From Algoriphagus chordae (GTDB taxonomy: Bacteria > Bacteroidota > Bacteroidia > Cytophagales > Cyclobacteriaceae), in contig NZ_QKZT01000008.1 in NCBI RefSeq assembly GCF_003254055.1, forward strand, positions 1 to 64,000: a stretch of 64,000 bases of DNA, given 5' to 3'. The notes under the pieces were generated by a model. The model saw only the letters and a program-made list of their open reading frames with translations. It ran no database searches and was not told the origin of the DNA. Position 1 is the stretch's first letter, and each line of letters begins with the position of its first letter. Position numbers and translations under genes: made by a program. Positions 41,519 through 50,107 of the stretch are shown here, in pieces.

Positions 41519-42184
41519 ATGAAAAAGCTAATTTTCTCTCTACTCTTTCTTGGAGCCTTTTCAACGCTCTCACTTGCCCAAGAACTAAGGATAAACACCT
41601 ATGCGGGTTATGTATTCAAGGATAGGGTAGATTCATATTACTCAAACAGCTCCTATTTCGACGGGCAGATTCAGGATGGACTAAGATGGGGAGCAGGTAT
41701 AGAATACCACATACCTAATAGAGGTGCAATTGAAATCCAGTATTTACGTCAAGACACCAACGCGCCTACAAGGTATCAGGATGGTGGAATCTTCAATGGT
41801 CAAATTCAAAACACTGATTTTGATGTAGCAATCAACTGGTTGATGCTTAATGGTACAAGATACTTTCCAATAAATGATTTAATCGAACCATTTGGTGGTA
41901 TGGGCATAGGCATGGGGATATTCAATATCGGTAACCCAGATACTGGAAAAGATAATACAGGAACCAAATTCGCTTGGAATATCCGTGGAGGATCAAACTT
42001 CTGGGTAGCTGACAATATTGCTATTAGACTTCAAGCATCCTTATTTTCTGCTACTCAGGCATTTGGTGGAGGACTTTACTTTGGTACTGGAGGATATGGA
42101 GGCGGACTTTCTAGCTACTCTTCTATGTATCAGTTTGGGTTAGAAGGAGGCTTAGTTTTCAGACTTCCTCAAGCAGGTAAATAA
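41519..42184 (+). CDS. Small outer-membrane beta-barrel protein
   Basis: A 221-aa protein with signal peptide MKKLIFSLLFLGAFSTLSLAQ and about eight amphipathic strands typical of OmpX/OmpW-like barrels (LRINTYAGYVFKDRVDSYY, GAIEIQYLRQ, EPFGGMGIGMGIFNIG, IRLQASLFSA). A glycine/tyrosine-rich loop near the C-terminus (FGTGGYGGGLSSYSS) precedes the last strand FGLEGGLVFRL. No catalytic residues are recognisable. It has its own promoter-like box and terminator, so it is monocistronic. Confidence 0.8.
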   Translation: MKKLIFSLLFLGAFSTLSLAQELRINTYAGYVFKDRVDSYYSNSSYFDGQIQDGLRWGAGIEYHIPNRGAIEIQYLRQDTNAPTRYQDGGIFNGQIQNTDFDVAINWLMLNGTRYFPINDLIEPFGGMGIGMGIFNIGNPDTGKDNTGTKFAWNIRGGSNFWVADNIAIRLQASLFSATQAFGGGLYFGTGGYGGGLSSYSSMYQFGLEGGLVFRLPQAGK

Positions 42185-42206
42185 AACAATAATCTTAGTT
42201 TAGGCG

Positions 42207-42246
42207 AAAAGCATCAAGAACTTGAAAAGTTTCTTGATGCTTTTTT
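42207..42246 (+). terminator. Terminator after the 221-aa barrel gene
   Basis: A 14-bp perfect stem (42207-42220 with 42231-42244), 10-nt loop, then a T-run. Confidence 0.85.
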
Positions 42247-42285
42247 CGTTATTTGCAGGCTAAATTCTCATAAAAACGCGGATAA

Positions 42286-43524
42286 ATGAATTGGATACTG
42301 ATGGAAAGGCGGAGTCCTTGGCATAAATTATTACTCTGTTTAATCTGCACCATGGTAGTCTATTCTACCTCCGCGCAAGAAGTAGACAGCACAAAAACTG
42401 ACACTAAGAAAAAAGAAACCTTCCTCAATCACACTTCAAATGGCTTTATATTAAAGACCGAAGATGGTAAGTATGAAATGCAAATAGCAGCTCGATTACA
42501 ATTGAGATTTGCAGTGCCAGATGATCAGGATCCGATTACTTTCGCTGATTTCCTAAACCAAGATCAACGGGTTTTTAAAATCAATAGAGCAAGATTGAAA
42601 ATAGGTGGACATGCCTACCAACCCTGGCTTAAATATTATTTTGAATACGAACTTTCGAGGAGTATCCTGCTCGACTACAGAGTCATGATCGAAAAGTGGC
42701 CATGGATGAAATTCAAAGCTGGTCAATGGAAGATTGAATACACCAGAGAACGATTCATCTCTAGTGGTAATCAGCAAATGGTAGATCGATCAATACTCAA
42801 CAGGAAGTTCACTGTAGATAGACAGCAGGGAGTGGAAGTTTACGGGAATCTTGATGGTGGAGGAATTGCCAATTTCAACTATTGGGTAGCTATTCTAACC
42901 GGGATGGGTCGTGGCACTACACAAAATGATGATTCGAAGATGATGTATTTCGGGAGATTTCAATGGAATTTTCTGGGACGAGAAGTTCCTTTTTCGGGAG
43001 GAGATTTAAATATATCTCAAAAGCCAGCGGGGATCATAGCGGTTGCTGCAGTCACCAACACCAGTCCATACACGCGGTTTTCAACTGCCGGAGGAGGGAA
43101 TTTAATAGGCTTTGAAGGGACTAACGACTCTCAATATACGGTAAATCAATTCCAGATTGAGACAGCATTTATTTATAAAGGCTTCTCTTGGGCAAGTGAA
43201 TTTCATCGAAAAAATATATATGACAACTTTGATGAAATTGAAACTGATCTTGGAGGTTTTTATGTCTCCGCTGGTTATCTTGCTCATCAGGCATTAGAGT
43301 TTTGGCCAGAACCTTTAGAAATAGCTTTGAGATATGCCGTAGTAAACCCTGATCTAAATTTTTCAAGTAATAAACAAAGAGAAGCTGCTGTAGCTTTCAA
43401 CTGGTTTTTTGCAGGGCATAAAAATAAGCTTACTACGGAATTGACTAGATTTACTTTTCAGGACAAAGAGCTTCCGCAGGACAATGAACTCCGATTTAGG
43501 CTTCAACTTGACATTTCATTCTAA
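42286..43524 (+). CDS. OprO/OprP-type porin
   Basis: A 412-aa outer-membrane porin. The signal peptide ends STSAQ at about residue 30, and an internal ATG at 42301 would also give a good signal. The opening GFILKTEDGKYEMQIAARLQLRF and the FKINRARLKIGGHAYQPWLKYYFEYEL block are typical of the phosphate-selective porin O/P family, which forms trimeric anion-selective barrels. Phosphate selectivity itself cannot be assumed, since Bacteroidota carry many relatives. Its stop overlaps the ATG of the next gene by one base (TAATG), indicating coupled translation with an Omp85-like barrel. Confidence 0.85.
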   Translation: MNWILMERRSPWHKLLLCLICTMVVYSTSAQEVDSTKTDTKKKETFLNHTSNGFILKTEDGKYEMQIAARLQLRFAVPDDQDPITFADFLNQDQRVFKINRARLKIGGHAYQPWLKYYFEYELSRSILLDYRVMIEKWPWMKFKAGQWKIEYTRERFISSGNQQMVDRSILNRKFTVDRQQGVEVYGNLDGGGIANFNYWVAILTGMGRGTTQNDDSKMMYFGRFQWNFLGREVPFSGGDLNISQKPAGIIAVAAVTNTSPYTRFSTAGGGNLIGFEGTNDSQYTVNQFQIETAFIYKGFSWASEFHRKNIYDNFDEIETDLGGFYVSAGYLAHQALEFWPEPLEIALRYAVVNPDLNFSSNKQREAAVAFNWFFAGHKNKLTTELTRFTFQDKELPQDNELRFRLQLDISF

Positions 43525-44729
43525 TGAAAAAACTATGTGTTATTTTTATATTGAACTTAGCATACCTTCAGCTCCTAGCTCAGGAAAAGGATACAACTAG
43601 CTACCACCCCAATAAAATAAATAATTTCAGTATACTCCCATTACCAGCTATCGCCTATAACCCAGCCAATGGTTGGATGTTTGGAGTTGCAGCTTCCAAC
43701 TCTTGGTTTATGGGAGACCCAAGCTCTACTCACCAATCCAATTTAGTTTTCAACTTCCTCTACACCACCAAAAAACAATGGATTATCAGCTCCAAGAGTA
43801 ATGTCTTCCTAGCGGATGACCAATGGAACCTGATAGGAGACTGGCGGTACTTTATCACTTCACAACCAACCTATGGACTGGGAAGTAACAGTCCAAATGA
43901 AACCAGTTACCTCGCCCCTACTCAATCAGACGTATTGGTAGGTGAGCAACAAATGGATTTTACCCTGATAAGATTTTATGAGACTTTGCTTCGTAGAGTT
44001 GGCGATAGTGAGTTCTATTTGGGCGTAGGATACCATTTAGATATTCATCAGAAAATTGAAAACTTCCTTGATGAAGATGCTACTATCACAGGAGAATTTA
44101 GTCATGACTATTACAACGAATCATTAGGCTTTCCCACTGATTCATATACCCTATCAGGAATTTCCTTGAATGCTGTAATGGAAAATCGAGATGTGCCAGT
44201 TTCTCCTTATGAGAAAAATTATGCGATGATTTCTTATAAGATAAACCCTGAGTTTCTAGGTTCAGATAAATCGTCTTCCACCCTACTATTGGACTACAGG
44301 CATTATTTCAAGCTTAGTGATACTAGAAACAGGCATATTATCGCTGCATGGGCCTATGGGAATTTCTTGGTTTCAGGAGATTTACCCTATATGAACCTAC
44401 CCGCAATTGGATGGGATATGTTTGGCCGAACTGGTAGAGGTTATGCTCAGGGTAGATTCCGTGGCGAAAATATGGCTTATACTGAAGTCGAATATCGCTT
44501 TCCTCTACAGAGAAACAAGGATCTATTTGGAGGAACAGTATTCGTAAATGCCGCTTCCTTTAGCAGTAAAATGACTGCTGAGAAACTTATGCAAAAGATC
44601 AACCCTGGATATGGGCTTGGGTTACGAGTAATGATTAACAAGGAAAAACGAACAACTATAACAGCTGATTATGCATTTGGACAGAAAGGCAACTCTGGCT
44701 TTTACCTCAATATAAATGAGTCTTTTTAG
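43524..44729 (+). CDS. POTRA-less BamA/TamA-family (Bac_surface_Ag) barrel protein
   Basis: A 401-aa exported protein with signal peptide ending LLAQ at about residue 19, going straight into an Omp85-like 16-strand barrel. No POTRA domain fits, since the barrel starts with ILPLPAIAYNPANGWMFGVAAS at about 38. The L6-type motif is present as GRGYAQGRFRGENMAYTEVEYRF, with RFRGENM in place of VRGY. The protein ends in NINESF, with terminal Phe. Omp85 barrels without POTRA are known but poorly understood. It is translationally coupled to the OprO/P-type porin. Confidence 0.75.
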   Translation: MKKLCVIFILNLAYLQLLAQEKDTTSYHPNKINNFSILPLPAIAYNPANGWMFGVAASNSWFMGDPSSTHQSNLVFNFLYTTKKQWIISSKSNVFLADDQWNLIGDWRYFITSQPTYGLGSNSPNETSYLAPTQSDVLVGEQQMDFTLIRFYETLLRRVGDSEFYLGVGYHLDIHQKIENFLDEDATITGEFSHDYYNESLGFPTDSYTLSGISLNAVMENRDVPVSPYEKNYAMISYKINPEFLGSDKSSSTLLLDYRHYFKLSDTRNRHIIAAWAYGNFLVSGDLPYMNLPAIGWDMFGRTGRGYAQGRFRGENMAYTEVEYRFPLQRNKDLFGGTVFVNAASFSSKMTAEKLMQKINPGYGLGLRVMINKEKRTTITADYAFGQKGNSGFYLNINESF

Positions 44730-44803
44730 ATCAAAGCTGATATTAGCACCGAATAACGTATGGTAATTTGTCTAAAAAAAATTACTCAAATCTAAATTAA
44801 GCT

Positions 44804-44811
44804 TAACTTTG
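44804..44811 (+). promoter_or_regulatory. Candidate -7 box upstream of the 159-aa helical protein gene
   Basis: TAACTTTG matches TAnnTTTG exactly, 28 bp before the ATG at 44840. The -33 position lacks TTG. Confidence 0.35.
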
Positions 44812-44839
44812 CCGCGAAGTAATTTTAAACCTCACAAAC

Positions 44840-45319
44840 ATGTTAAAAATGAAAAACGTATTTTTTCTTTCAGCATTCTTACTCATCACCTCTTATCAGC
44901 TTTCTTTTGCGCAAAGCTCGGTAGATGAAGAAATCACGCTTATCCAATCAGCCTTTGGTATGGATAAAAAGCAAATCATTGAAGGATATATGGATTTGCC
45001 AGATGAGGTTGCACCTGCTTTTTGGACAATTTATCAAGCATACGAAGAGTCACGAAAAGAATTAGGTAGAGAGAGGTTGAATATCATTAATGATTTCCTT
45101 TCTGAATATGAGAGCATTGGAGATGATGAAGCGGATGACTTAGCCAACAGAACCTTGAAAAACGATTTAGCGCTTTCCAAGCTTCATTCTAGCTATTACA
45201 AAAAGTTTAAAAAAGCTACGTCTGCAGTAGACGCTGCAAAATTCTTGCAAATAGACACCTATATCCACAACACAATCAGGAATGCGATACAGCAAGAATT
45301 ACCATTTATAGATCAATAA
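44840..45319 (+). CDS. Exported helical protein, conserved type but function unknown
   Basis: A 159-aa protein with signal peptide ending SFAQ at about residue 25 (alternative ATG at 44849). The mature part is almost all helix: LPDEVAPAFWTIYQAYEESRKELGRER, shown only to mark the core, and KKFKKATSAVDAAKFLQIDTY near the end. The layout recalls Spy/CpxP-like periplasmic proteins, but the LTxxQ motifs are not clear. It heads a three-gene unit with a DUF4136 lipoprotein and a small barrel, ended by a strong terminator. Confidence 0.65.
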   Translation: MLKMKNVFFLSAFLLITSYQLSFAQSSVDEEITLIQSAFGMDKKQIIEGYMDLPDEVAPAFWTIYQAYEESRKELGRERLNIINDFLSEYESIGDDEADDLANRTLKNDLALSKLHSSYYKKFKKATSAVDAAKFLQIDTYIHNTIRNAIQQELPFIDQ

Positions 45320-45343
45320 GAAAATTAAACCAAACTAAAGATT

Positions 45344-45991
45344 ATGCTTAAAAAACTTCAATTTCTAGCAATAGGAGTATTAAGTTCCTATCTGCTGGTT
45401 TCTTGCACACCAGACGGTGCAGAATACGTGGATGAACTGGATGTTGTCTATACAAACTACGATGTCAATTTTGATTTCGCATCAAAATCGACCTTTGCTG
45501 TACCCGATAAAATCGTTAAAATAACGAACAAAAATGTAAACATAGGAGACAATACTGAACCTGATTATGTTTCTCCTGTTTACACTGCAGGGATCTTAGC
45601 ATCTATTCGTGATAATATGCGGAATGCAGGTTATACTGAAGTGGATAAAAGTGCAAATCCTGATTTAATCATTTTACCTACAGTATTTCAAACTGACGAA
45701 ATCTTCTTTTACTACGATTGGTGGTACTGGAACTGGTACTATCCAGGATGGGGTCCAGGATGGGGCTGGTATTATCCAGGCTACTACCCACCACAAGTGA
45801 CCACAGTTCGTACTGGTACGCTATTGATGCAAATGACTGACCCGGGTAGTATTTCTGAATCAGATCTAATCCCTGTTTCATGGACTGCTGTTGTAAATGG
45901 CCTTCTTGAAGGAGATGTAAATTCTGTTAATGACCGAATCAATAGCACTATTGATCAAGCTTTCGAACAATCACCTTACCTCGCAAAATAA
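45344..45991 (+). CDS. DUF4136-like lipoprotein with aromatic/glycine-rich tract
   Basis: A 215-aa lipoprotein with lipobox LLVSC at residue 21. It shows the DUF4136 pattern: a short beta start (VVYTNYDVNFDFASKSTFAV), then IRDNMRNAGYTEV and NPDLIILPTVFQ. A striking segment at about 125-148 alternates Trp, Tyr, Gly and Pro (WWYWNWYYPGWGPGW, then WYYPGYYPP). The C-terminal helix AFEQSPY closes the domain. The function of DUF4136 is unknown. Next gene begins 2 bp downstream. Confidence 0.85.
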   Translation: MLKKLQFLAIGVLSSYLLVSCTPDGAEYVDELDVVYTNYDVNFDFASKSTFAVPDKIVKITNKNVNIGDNTEPDYVSPVYTAGILASIRDNMRNAGYTEVDKSANPDLIILPTVFQTDEIFFYYDWWYWNWYYPGWGPGWGWYYPGYYPPQVTTVRTGTLLMQMTDPGSISESDLIPVSWTAVVNGLLEGDVNSVNDRINSTIDQAFEQSPYLAK

Positions 45992-45993
45992 TC

Positions 45994-46587
45994 ATGAAAA
46001 AGTCTATCATATTAGTAGCGCTTCTGGTAATGTTTTTTGCCGGAGCTACACAAGCACAAACATCTATCTTCTCAATCAATTACTCTGTTTCTATTCCAAC
46101 AGGAAACACTGCAGATTACATCGATCAAGTATCGGGGCGAGGTATCAAACTCGAATATCAGAGATTTATCACTCGAAGTTTTGCAGTTGGTGGGGAAATT
46201 GGAAATACCACACTTTATAAAAGAGAATTAGATAAAGTATACACGGAAGGATCAGCATCTCTATCTGGAGTTCAATACAGATATCAGAACAGCTACCCTA
46301 TCCTTGTAACAGGTACTTATTATGCCAATCAAACAGGCGAATTCAAACCATATGCAAGTTTGGGAGTAGGAACAATCGCTCATGACCGAAGAATCGAAAT
46401 GGGAATATTCTCTTCTGAAGATACGCATTGGCAATTTGCATTGAGACCAGAGCTTGGACTAATGTATCGTCCAGCACTAAACGTCGGATTCAAATTAGGA
46501 GCGAAATATTACCAATCCTTTAGTAGCAGTAACCTAGATGGACAATCAACAATTGGACTTGATTTTGGCATCTTGTTTATACGTTAA
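45994..46587 (+). CDS. Small outer-membrane beta-barrel protein
   Basis: A 197-aa protein with signal peptide ending ATQAQ at about residue 22. The mature part contains eight likely amphipathic strands (INYSVSIPTGNTADYI, GIKLEYQRFI, FAVGGEIGNTTLYKR, PILVTGTYYAN, FKPYASLGVGTI, LRPELGLMYRP, VGFKLGAKYYQSF, IGLDFGILFIR). No enzymatic motif. It is 2 bp after the DUF4136 lipoprotein and may work with it and the helical protein at the outer membrane. Confidence 0.8.
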   Translation: MKKSIILVALLVMFFAGATQAQTSIFSINYSVSIPTGNTADYIDQVSGRGIKLEYQRFITRSFAVGGEIGNTTLYKRELDKVYTEGSASLSGVQYRYQNSYPILVTGTYYANQTGEFKPYASLGVGTIAHDRRIEMGIFSSEDTHWQFALRPELGLMYRPALNVGFKLGAKYYQSFSSSNLDGQSTIGLDFGILFIR

Positions 46588-46613
46588 GTGAAATATGTAA
46601 CAGCATCAACAGG

Positions 46614-46647
46614 CATCCGACAAGTCTTACTTGTCGGATGTTTTTTT
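46614..46647 (+). terminator. Terminator after the 197-aa barrel gene
   Basis: A perfect 12-bp stem (46614-46625 with 46629-46640), 3-nt loop and seven T. Confidence 0.9.
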
Positions 46648-46802
46648 ATCCACTTTGCTTTTTAATCAAAAACTGAGTAGATAGCGATTCTAAGACTACT
46701 GAACTCACTAATTCTTCCCCCTTGAAAAGTTGGATTCAAACAATACCTCGACTAACGCGTATTTCTATTGAAAACCAACTCAATTATCACTCAAGCTATC
46801 TT

Positions 46803-47351
46803 ATGAGAAAATTAACCTATGTATGGCTATCCCTAGTGATGGGTTTAATATCCTGTAGCACGACAAATGTCACTGTTGAATCAGGATTGTATGACGATTT
46901 TGATTTGACAGATTACAACAGTTACGCCTTTTTGGATGTAGAGGTAGAGGAAGCTCATAATGCAAGTTTCGAATTGTCTGTCAATTACCTAAAAGACGAA
47001 ATCAACAAGCAAATGGAAGCTAGAGGTTTGTCTGAAGATAAGACAAATCCGCAACTTAAAATCAATTTGGGAATTGCTGTAGAAGAAAAGGAGCAAACTC
47101 GTGAAACAAACCTTACTACAGATCCATTTATGTACATGGGTCAAAGAAACTACACTTGGCAAAGTCAGGAAATAGTAGTCAACAAATACAGGGAAGGTAC
47201 CTTGACCGTTCATTTTGTAGATGCACAGAGCAATAAAGCCGCCTGGGTCGGTTTGGTATCAAAAATCATCCCGACCAAACAAGAAAAGAAACAAGCCGCC
47301 ATAAAAGCTGCAGTCCAGGAAGTATTTGAAGCAATAGATAATAAAAACTAA
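46803..47351 (+). CDS. DUF4136 domain lipoprotein
   Basis: A 182-aa lipoprotein. The ATG at 46803 gives a proper signal (MRKLTYVWLSLVMGLISC); an ATG at 46722 would put 27 non-signal residues in front. The domain shows the DUF4136 pattern: VESGLYDDFDLTDYNSYAFLDV, LKDEINKQMEARGLSEDKTNPQLKIN (core quoted only in part) and AAIKAAVQEVFEAI at the end. Residues 20-22 after the Cys (STT) do not match any retention signal I can name. It starts a two-gene unit with the 213-aa lipoprotein. Confidence 0.85.
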   Translation: MRKLTYVWLSLVMGLISCSTTNVTVESGLYDDFDLTDYNSYAFLDVEVEEAHNASFELSVNYLKDEINKQMEARGLSEDKTNPQLKINLGIAVEEKEQTRETNLTTDPFMYMGQRNYTWQSQEIVVNKYREGTLTVHFVDAQSNKAAWVGLVSKIIPTKQEKKQAAIKAAVQEVFEAIDNKN

Positions 47352-47371
47352 TCAATAAATTAACCGAACAA

Positions 47372-48013
47372 ATGAGAAAATCGAATTCAATCGTAGCACT
47401 ACTTCTACTTGCGATGGTAGCAGCATGTGCACCGAGCACCAAAATCACAGGATCTTGGAAAGCGCCACAGGCAAAAGCCGGAGGCTACAGCAATTTATTT
47501 GTGACTGCACTTACAGAACAACTAGTTGCTAGACAAACTATCGAGAATGATATCGATGCGATTCTTGAAAAAGATGGAATTACTGCAAATAGTAGCTTTG
47601 ATATAATCCCTCCTGGATTCAAAGCCACCCCAGAGAACAAAGACCAAACTGTCAAGGCCATTCAGGACGCAGGTCACGATGCTATCTTAACCGTAGCACT
47701 GCTCGATCAAACTTCTGAAACGAGATATGTACCTGGTACCTCTATGTATTCTCCTATGGGATATGGTGGATTTTATGGTGGGTTTTACGGTTATTATTCT
47801 TACTATAACCCTATCATGTATGATCCAGGTTATTATGCCACTGACAAGAATTATTACATCGAAATGAACCTATACGATGCGCAAACTCAAGCTTTGGTAT
47901 GGTCTGCACAGTCAGAGACTACCAATCCCACGTCAATAGAGACTTTCTCTAAAGCCTTTGCTCAGGCAGTAGAATATCAAATGGTTAAAGATGGTATAAT
48001 CACCACCAAATAG
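47372..48013 (+). CDS. Lipoprotein with Tyr/Gly-rich loop, DUF4136-related
   Basis: A 213-aa lipoprotein with lipobox MVAAC at residue 19. GSWKAPQAKAGGYSNLFV is followed by an alpha/beta domain in which VKAIQDAGHDAILTVALLDQ and MNLYDAQTQALVWSAQSE resemble DUF4136/CsgG-like folds. A Tyr/Gly/Pro-rich loop (about 130-155: YGGFYGGFYGYYSYYNP) mirrors the aromatic tract of the 215-aa lipoprotein upstream. Paired with the DUF4136 gene 20 bp before it, and ended by a strong terminator. Function unknown. Confidence 0.75.
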   Translation: MRKSNSIVALLLLAMVAACAPSTKITGSWKAPQAKAGGYSNLFVTALTEQLVARQTIENDIDAILEKDGITANSSFDIIPPGFKATPENKDQTVKAIQDAGHDAILTVALLDQTSETRYVPGTSMYSPMGYGGFYGGFYGYYSYYNPIMYDPGYYATDKNYYIEMNLYDAQTQALVWSAQSETTNPTSIETFSKAFAQAVEYQMVKDGIITTK

Positions 48014-48030
48014 TTTTCCTCTTAAACCTG

Positions 48031-48066
48031 AAAAAGCCCTGATAGAATTTCTATCAGGGCTTTTTT
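48031..48066. terminator. Bidirectional terminator
   Basis: A 15-bp stem (48031-48045 with 48051-48065) with A-tract and T-tract. It serves the + strand lipoprotein gene and the convergent minus-strand histone-like gene. Confidence 0.88.
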
Positions 48067-48083
48067 GGTAAGCACTAAAATAA

Positions 48084-48263
48084 TTATTTAGCGGAATTCT
48101 TGATTGCTGTTACTTCAGCTCTGATTTCCTGTGCAAGATTTTTGATAGCCTGCATGCCCGTTCTTACTCTTGTTCCGGCTGCTTTGTTACCATTTTCATA
48201 AAATTTCGCAAAGTCTGCTTCTAAAGAATCGACCAAATCTTTAACTTCTTGGTGTTTGCTCAT
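48084..48263 (-). CDS. Histone H1-like DNA-associated mini-protein
   Basis: A 59-aa protein encoded on the minus strand: it begins MSKHQEVKDLVDSLEADFAK and continues FYENGNKAAGTRVRTGMQAI, ending KNSAK. It closely resembles the short histone H1/Hc1-like proteins common in Bacteroidota (pattern FYxxGNxAAGTRVRxGMQ). Most of the 19 positions after the middle are charged, and two helices are likely. The role is thought to be nucleoid association; this is by family only. It has no operon partner. Stop at 48084-48086, ATG at 48261-48263. Confidence 0.88.
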   Translation of the reverse strand: MSKHQEVKDLVDSLEADFAKFYENGNKAAGTRVRTGMQAIKNLAQEIRAEVTAIKNSAK

Positions 48264-48509
48264 AATCGTTTTATTGGTTGGTTATAAAATGTAATTGAGT
48301 ACAATAAACATCATTTATAGTGCCATTAGAAGTCTTTTGGCGTTTATTTTTAATTTTTCGTGAAGAAAAATGATGTTTTCATCAAAACGAACCTTTTATT
48401 CAATTTTTAGCAACATTTCATGCCAAAAATTGAGTTTAATAATCTAGCAAAAATGCCTCTGCTCTCCCCAAATTGGTTTGTAGATTGCCCAAAAAGGAAT
48501 ATAGTCTAG

Positions 48510-49610
48510 CTAGATCAGCACCTTTGTACCCTTTTCTGCAGATTCTAATATTGCCTGAACTATTCGAATATCCCGAAGTCCTTCCTCACCAGGTACAGAT
48601 TGTGGTTTTCCGTCCATAATTGTTTGTGCGTCATCATCCATCTGCCATACTTGCTCCATTGGTTGTTGAAAAGGAAAATTAATTTCTCCTAAAGGACTTG
48701 TCCCTTTGTTACCCGCATAGGCAGAAAAGGGAGCCATCTCTATCATTCCTTTCTCACATTTGATATTAAGGAAGTTCATATTCCCGCCAAAAGAGGTTTT
48801 TATAGTACCTATTACTCCACCTGGAAATTCCAATTCAGCTTCTACTATTTCACCTAATCCATCTTTGTAAATCTCAGGACGCTCAGTCCACACCTTTGCA
48901 GAGTTTACAGCTATTGGCTCCATGGCAGTGCCAAGCCTAGCTCCTTGAATAGCATAAACTCCCATATCATAGATCACCCCTCCACCCATTTCACGCTTTT
49001 GCTTCCAGTGATCAGTTCGATTTTCTCTGTATCCAGCTGCACAATCCAAACCCAACACATTCCCTAAGCTCTTCTCCTGTACAATTTTCTGAAAGGCTTT
49101 AGTATTAGGTTCGTGCTGACAACGGTAACCTATAGATAAAGAAACATTCGCTTGCTTGCAGGCATCTATCATAGCCTGACACTCTTCTACTGTCACAGCC
49201 ATTGGTTTCTCGCACCAAACATGCTTGCCAGCCTTAGCCGCTCGGATTACATATTCCATATGCATAGATGGTGGCAATACGATGTAGATCACGTCAATAT
49301 CCGGATTCTCAGCAATTGTATCGAAGCTGTCATAATTGTAGATATTCTTCTCCGGAATCTTGTATTTAGCTTTCCATACAGATGCTTTGGTGGGTGTTCC
49401 AGTCACTATACCAGCGAGATAGCACTTCTCTGTTTTCTCCAGAGCTGGAGCTAGTAGGTCAGTGCTATAATAGCCCAAGCCTACTAAGGCTACTCCAAGC
49501 TTTTCTTTTCGTGCCTTAGTTGAGGAAAAAACATTAAAAGGAGATATCAGGCCAACACCTGCACCTAGTGCTAATGACTTGATTGTGGTACGTCTTGAGA
49601 TAAAATTCAT
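48510..49610 (-). CDS. Tat-exported Gfo/Idh/MocA-family oxidoreductase
   Basis: A 366-aa NAD(P)-dependent oxidoreductase. The ATG at 49610 gives MNFISRRTTIKSLALGAGVG, a twin-arginine signal (SRRTTIK); an ATG at 49667 would add 19 residues. The Rossmann fold begins LGVALVGLGYYSTDLLAPAL, the family's EKP motif is in VWCEKPMAVT, and GGGVIYDMGVYAIQGAR begins the C-terminal domain. Tat export with bound cofactor is usual for this family in Bacteroidota, where it includes glycosidases and sugar dehydrogenases. Substrate unknown. No linked transporter or glycosidase gene. Confidence 0.9.
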   Translation of the reverse strand: MNFISRRTTIKSLALGAGVGLISPFNVFSSTKARKEKLGVALVGLGYYSTDLLAPALEKTEKCYLAGIVTGTPTKASVWKAKYKIPEKNIYNYDSFDTIAENPDIDVIYIVLPPSMHMEYVIRAAKAGKHVWCEKPMAVTVEECQAMIDACKQANVSLSIGYRCQHEPNTKAFQKIVQEKSLGNVLGLDCAAGYRENRTDHWKQKREMGGGVIYDMGVYAIQGARLGTAMEPIAVNSAKVWTERPEIYKDGLGEIVEAELEFPGGVIGTIKTSFGGNMNFLNIKCEKGMIEMAPFSAYAGNKGTSPLGEINFPFQQPMEQVWQMDDDAQTIMDGKPQSVPGEEGLRDIRIVQAILESAEKGTKVLI

Positions 49611-49747
49611 CGAATGGAGGTTAAAGGGTTGAAAGCAATAATCTCTATCAAGATACTGCTTTCCCAATTCCTTCCCAAAAAACTACTTATTCAAACTCCG
49701 CCTACTAGCACTAACTCTTTTATCAACCTAAAAAAATGAATACATTC

Positions 49748-49987
49748 TTATTGACTCAAATTATTGCTTTCATTCTGAAAAATAGTCTGGCTAGAAGAGT
49801 TACAGCAATTCTCGCATAAGCCAACTTTCTCTTTTATTGATAATGCTTTTCGTATAGCTTCATTTCCGTTGTTGAAAGGACCTAGGTAATCTCGATCGTA
49901 GGAACCTGGAATATCTTCACATTCACGATCGTGAACTTCGTGTAGGCCATTGGCATTTGGACTTGAAGCAAGGTAGAAGAATTTCAT
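49748..49987 (-). CDS. Small conserved cysteine-containing protein of unknown function
   Basis: A 79-aa protein using the ATG at 49987 (MKFFYLASSPNANGLHEVHD); an ATG at 50017 would add 10 residues. Conserved-looking features are HEVHDRECEDIPG, YLGPFNNGNEAIRKA and the CENCC cluster. Four Cys and two His suggest a metal-binding or disulfide-stabilised fold. Similar small proteins are widespread in Bacteroidota, but I know no function. It lies on the same strand as the 97-aa protein gene, 120 bp away. Confidence 0.65.
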   Translation of the reverse strand: MKFFYLASSPNANGLHEVHDRECEDIPGSYDRDYLGPFNNGNEAIRKALSIKEKVGLCENCCNSSSQTIFQNESNNLSQ

Positions 49988-50107
49988 AGATAGGCTGATG
50001 ACTAATTGCAAAGTCAAAAATACTCAAGAAGCTCAAGTGAAAACATACCCTATACAGGGTATTTTTTAGAAATTAAAGCAAATTTATGAGGAATAATCTA
50101 AGAAAAA

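Noticed and set aside
45930..46231. Open frames in other phases over the start of the 197-aa barrel gene
   Set aside because: They overlap a gene with a clear signal peptide and barrel strands, and their translations have no family features.
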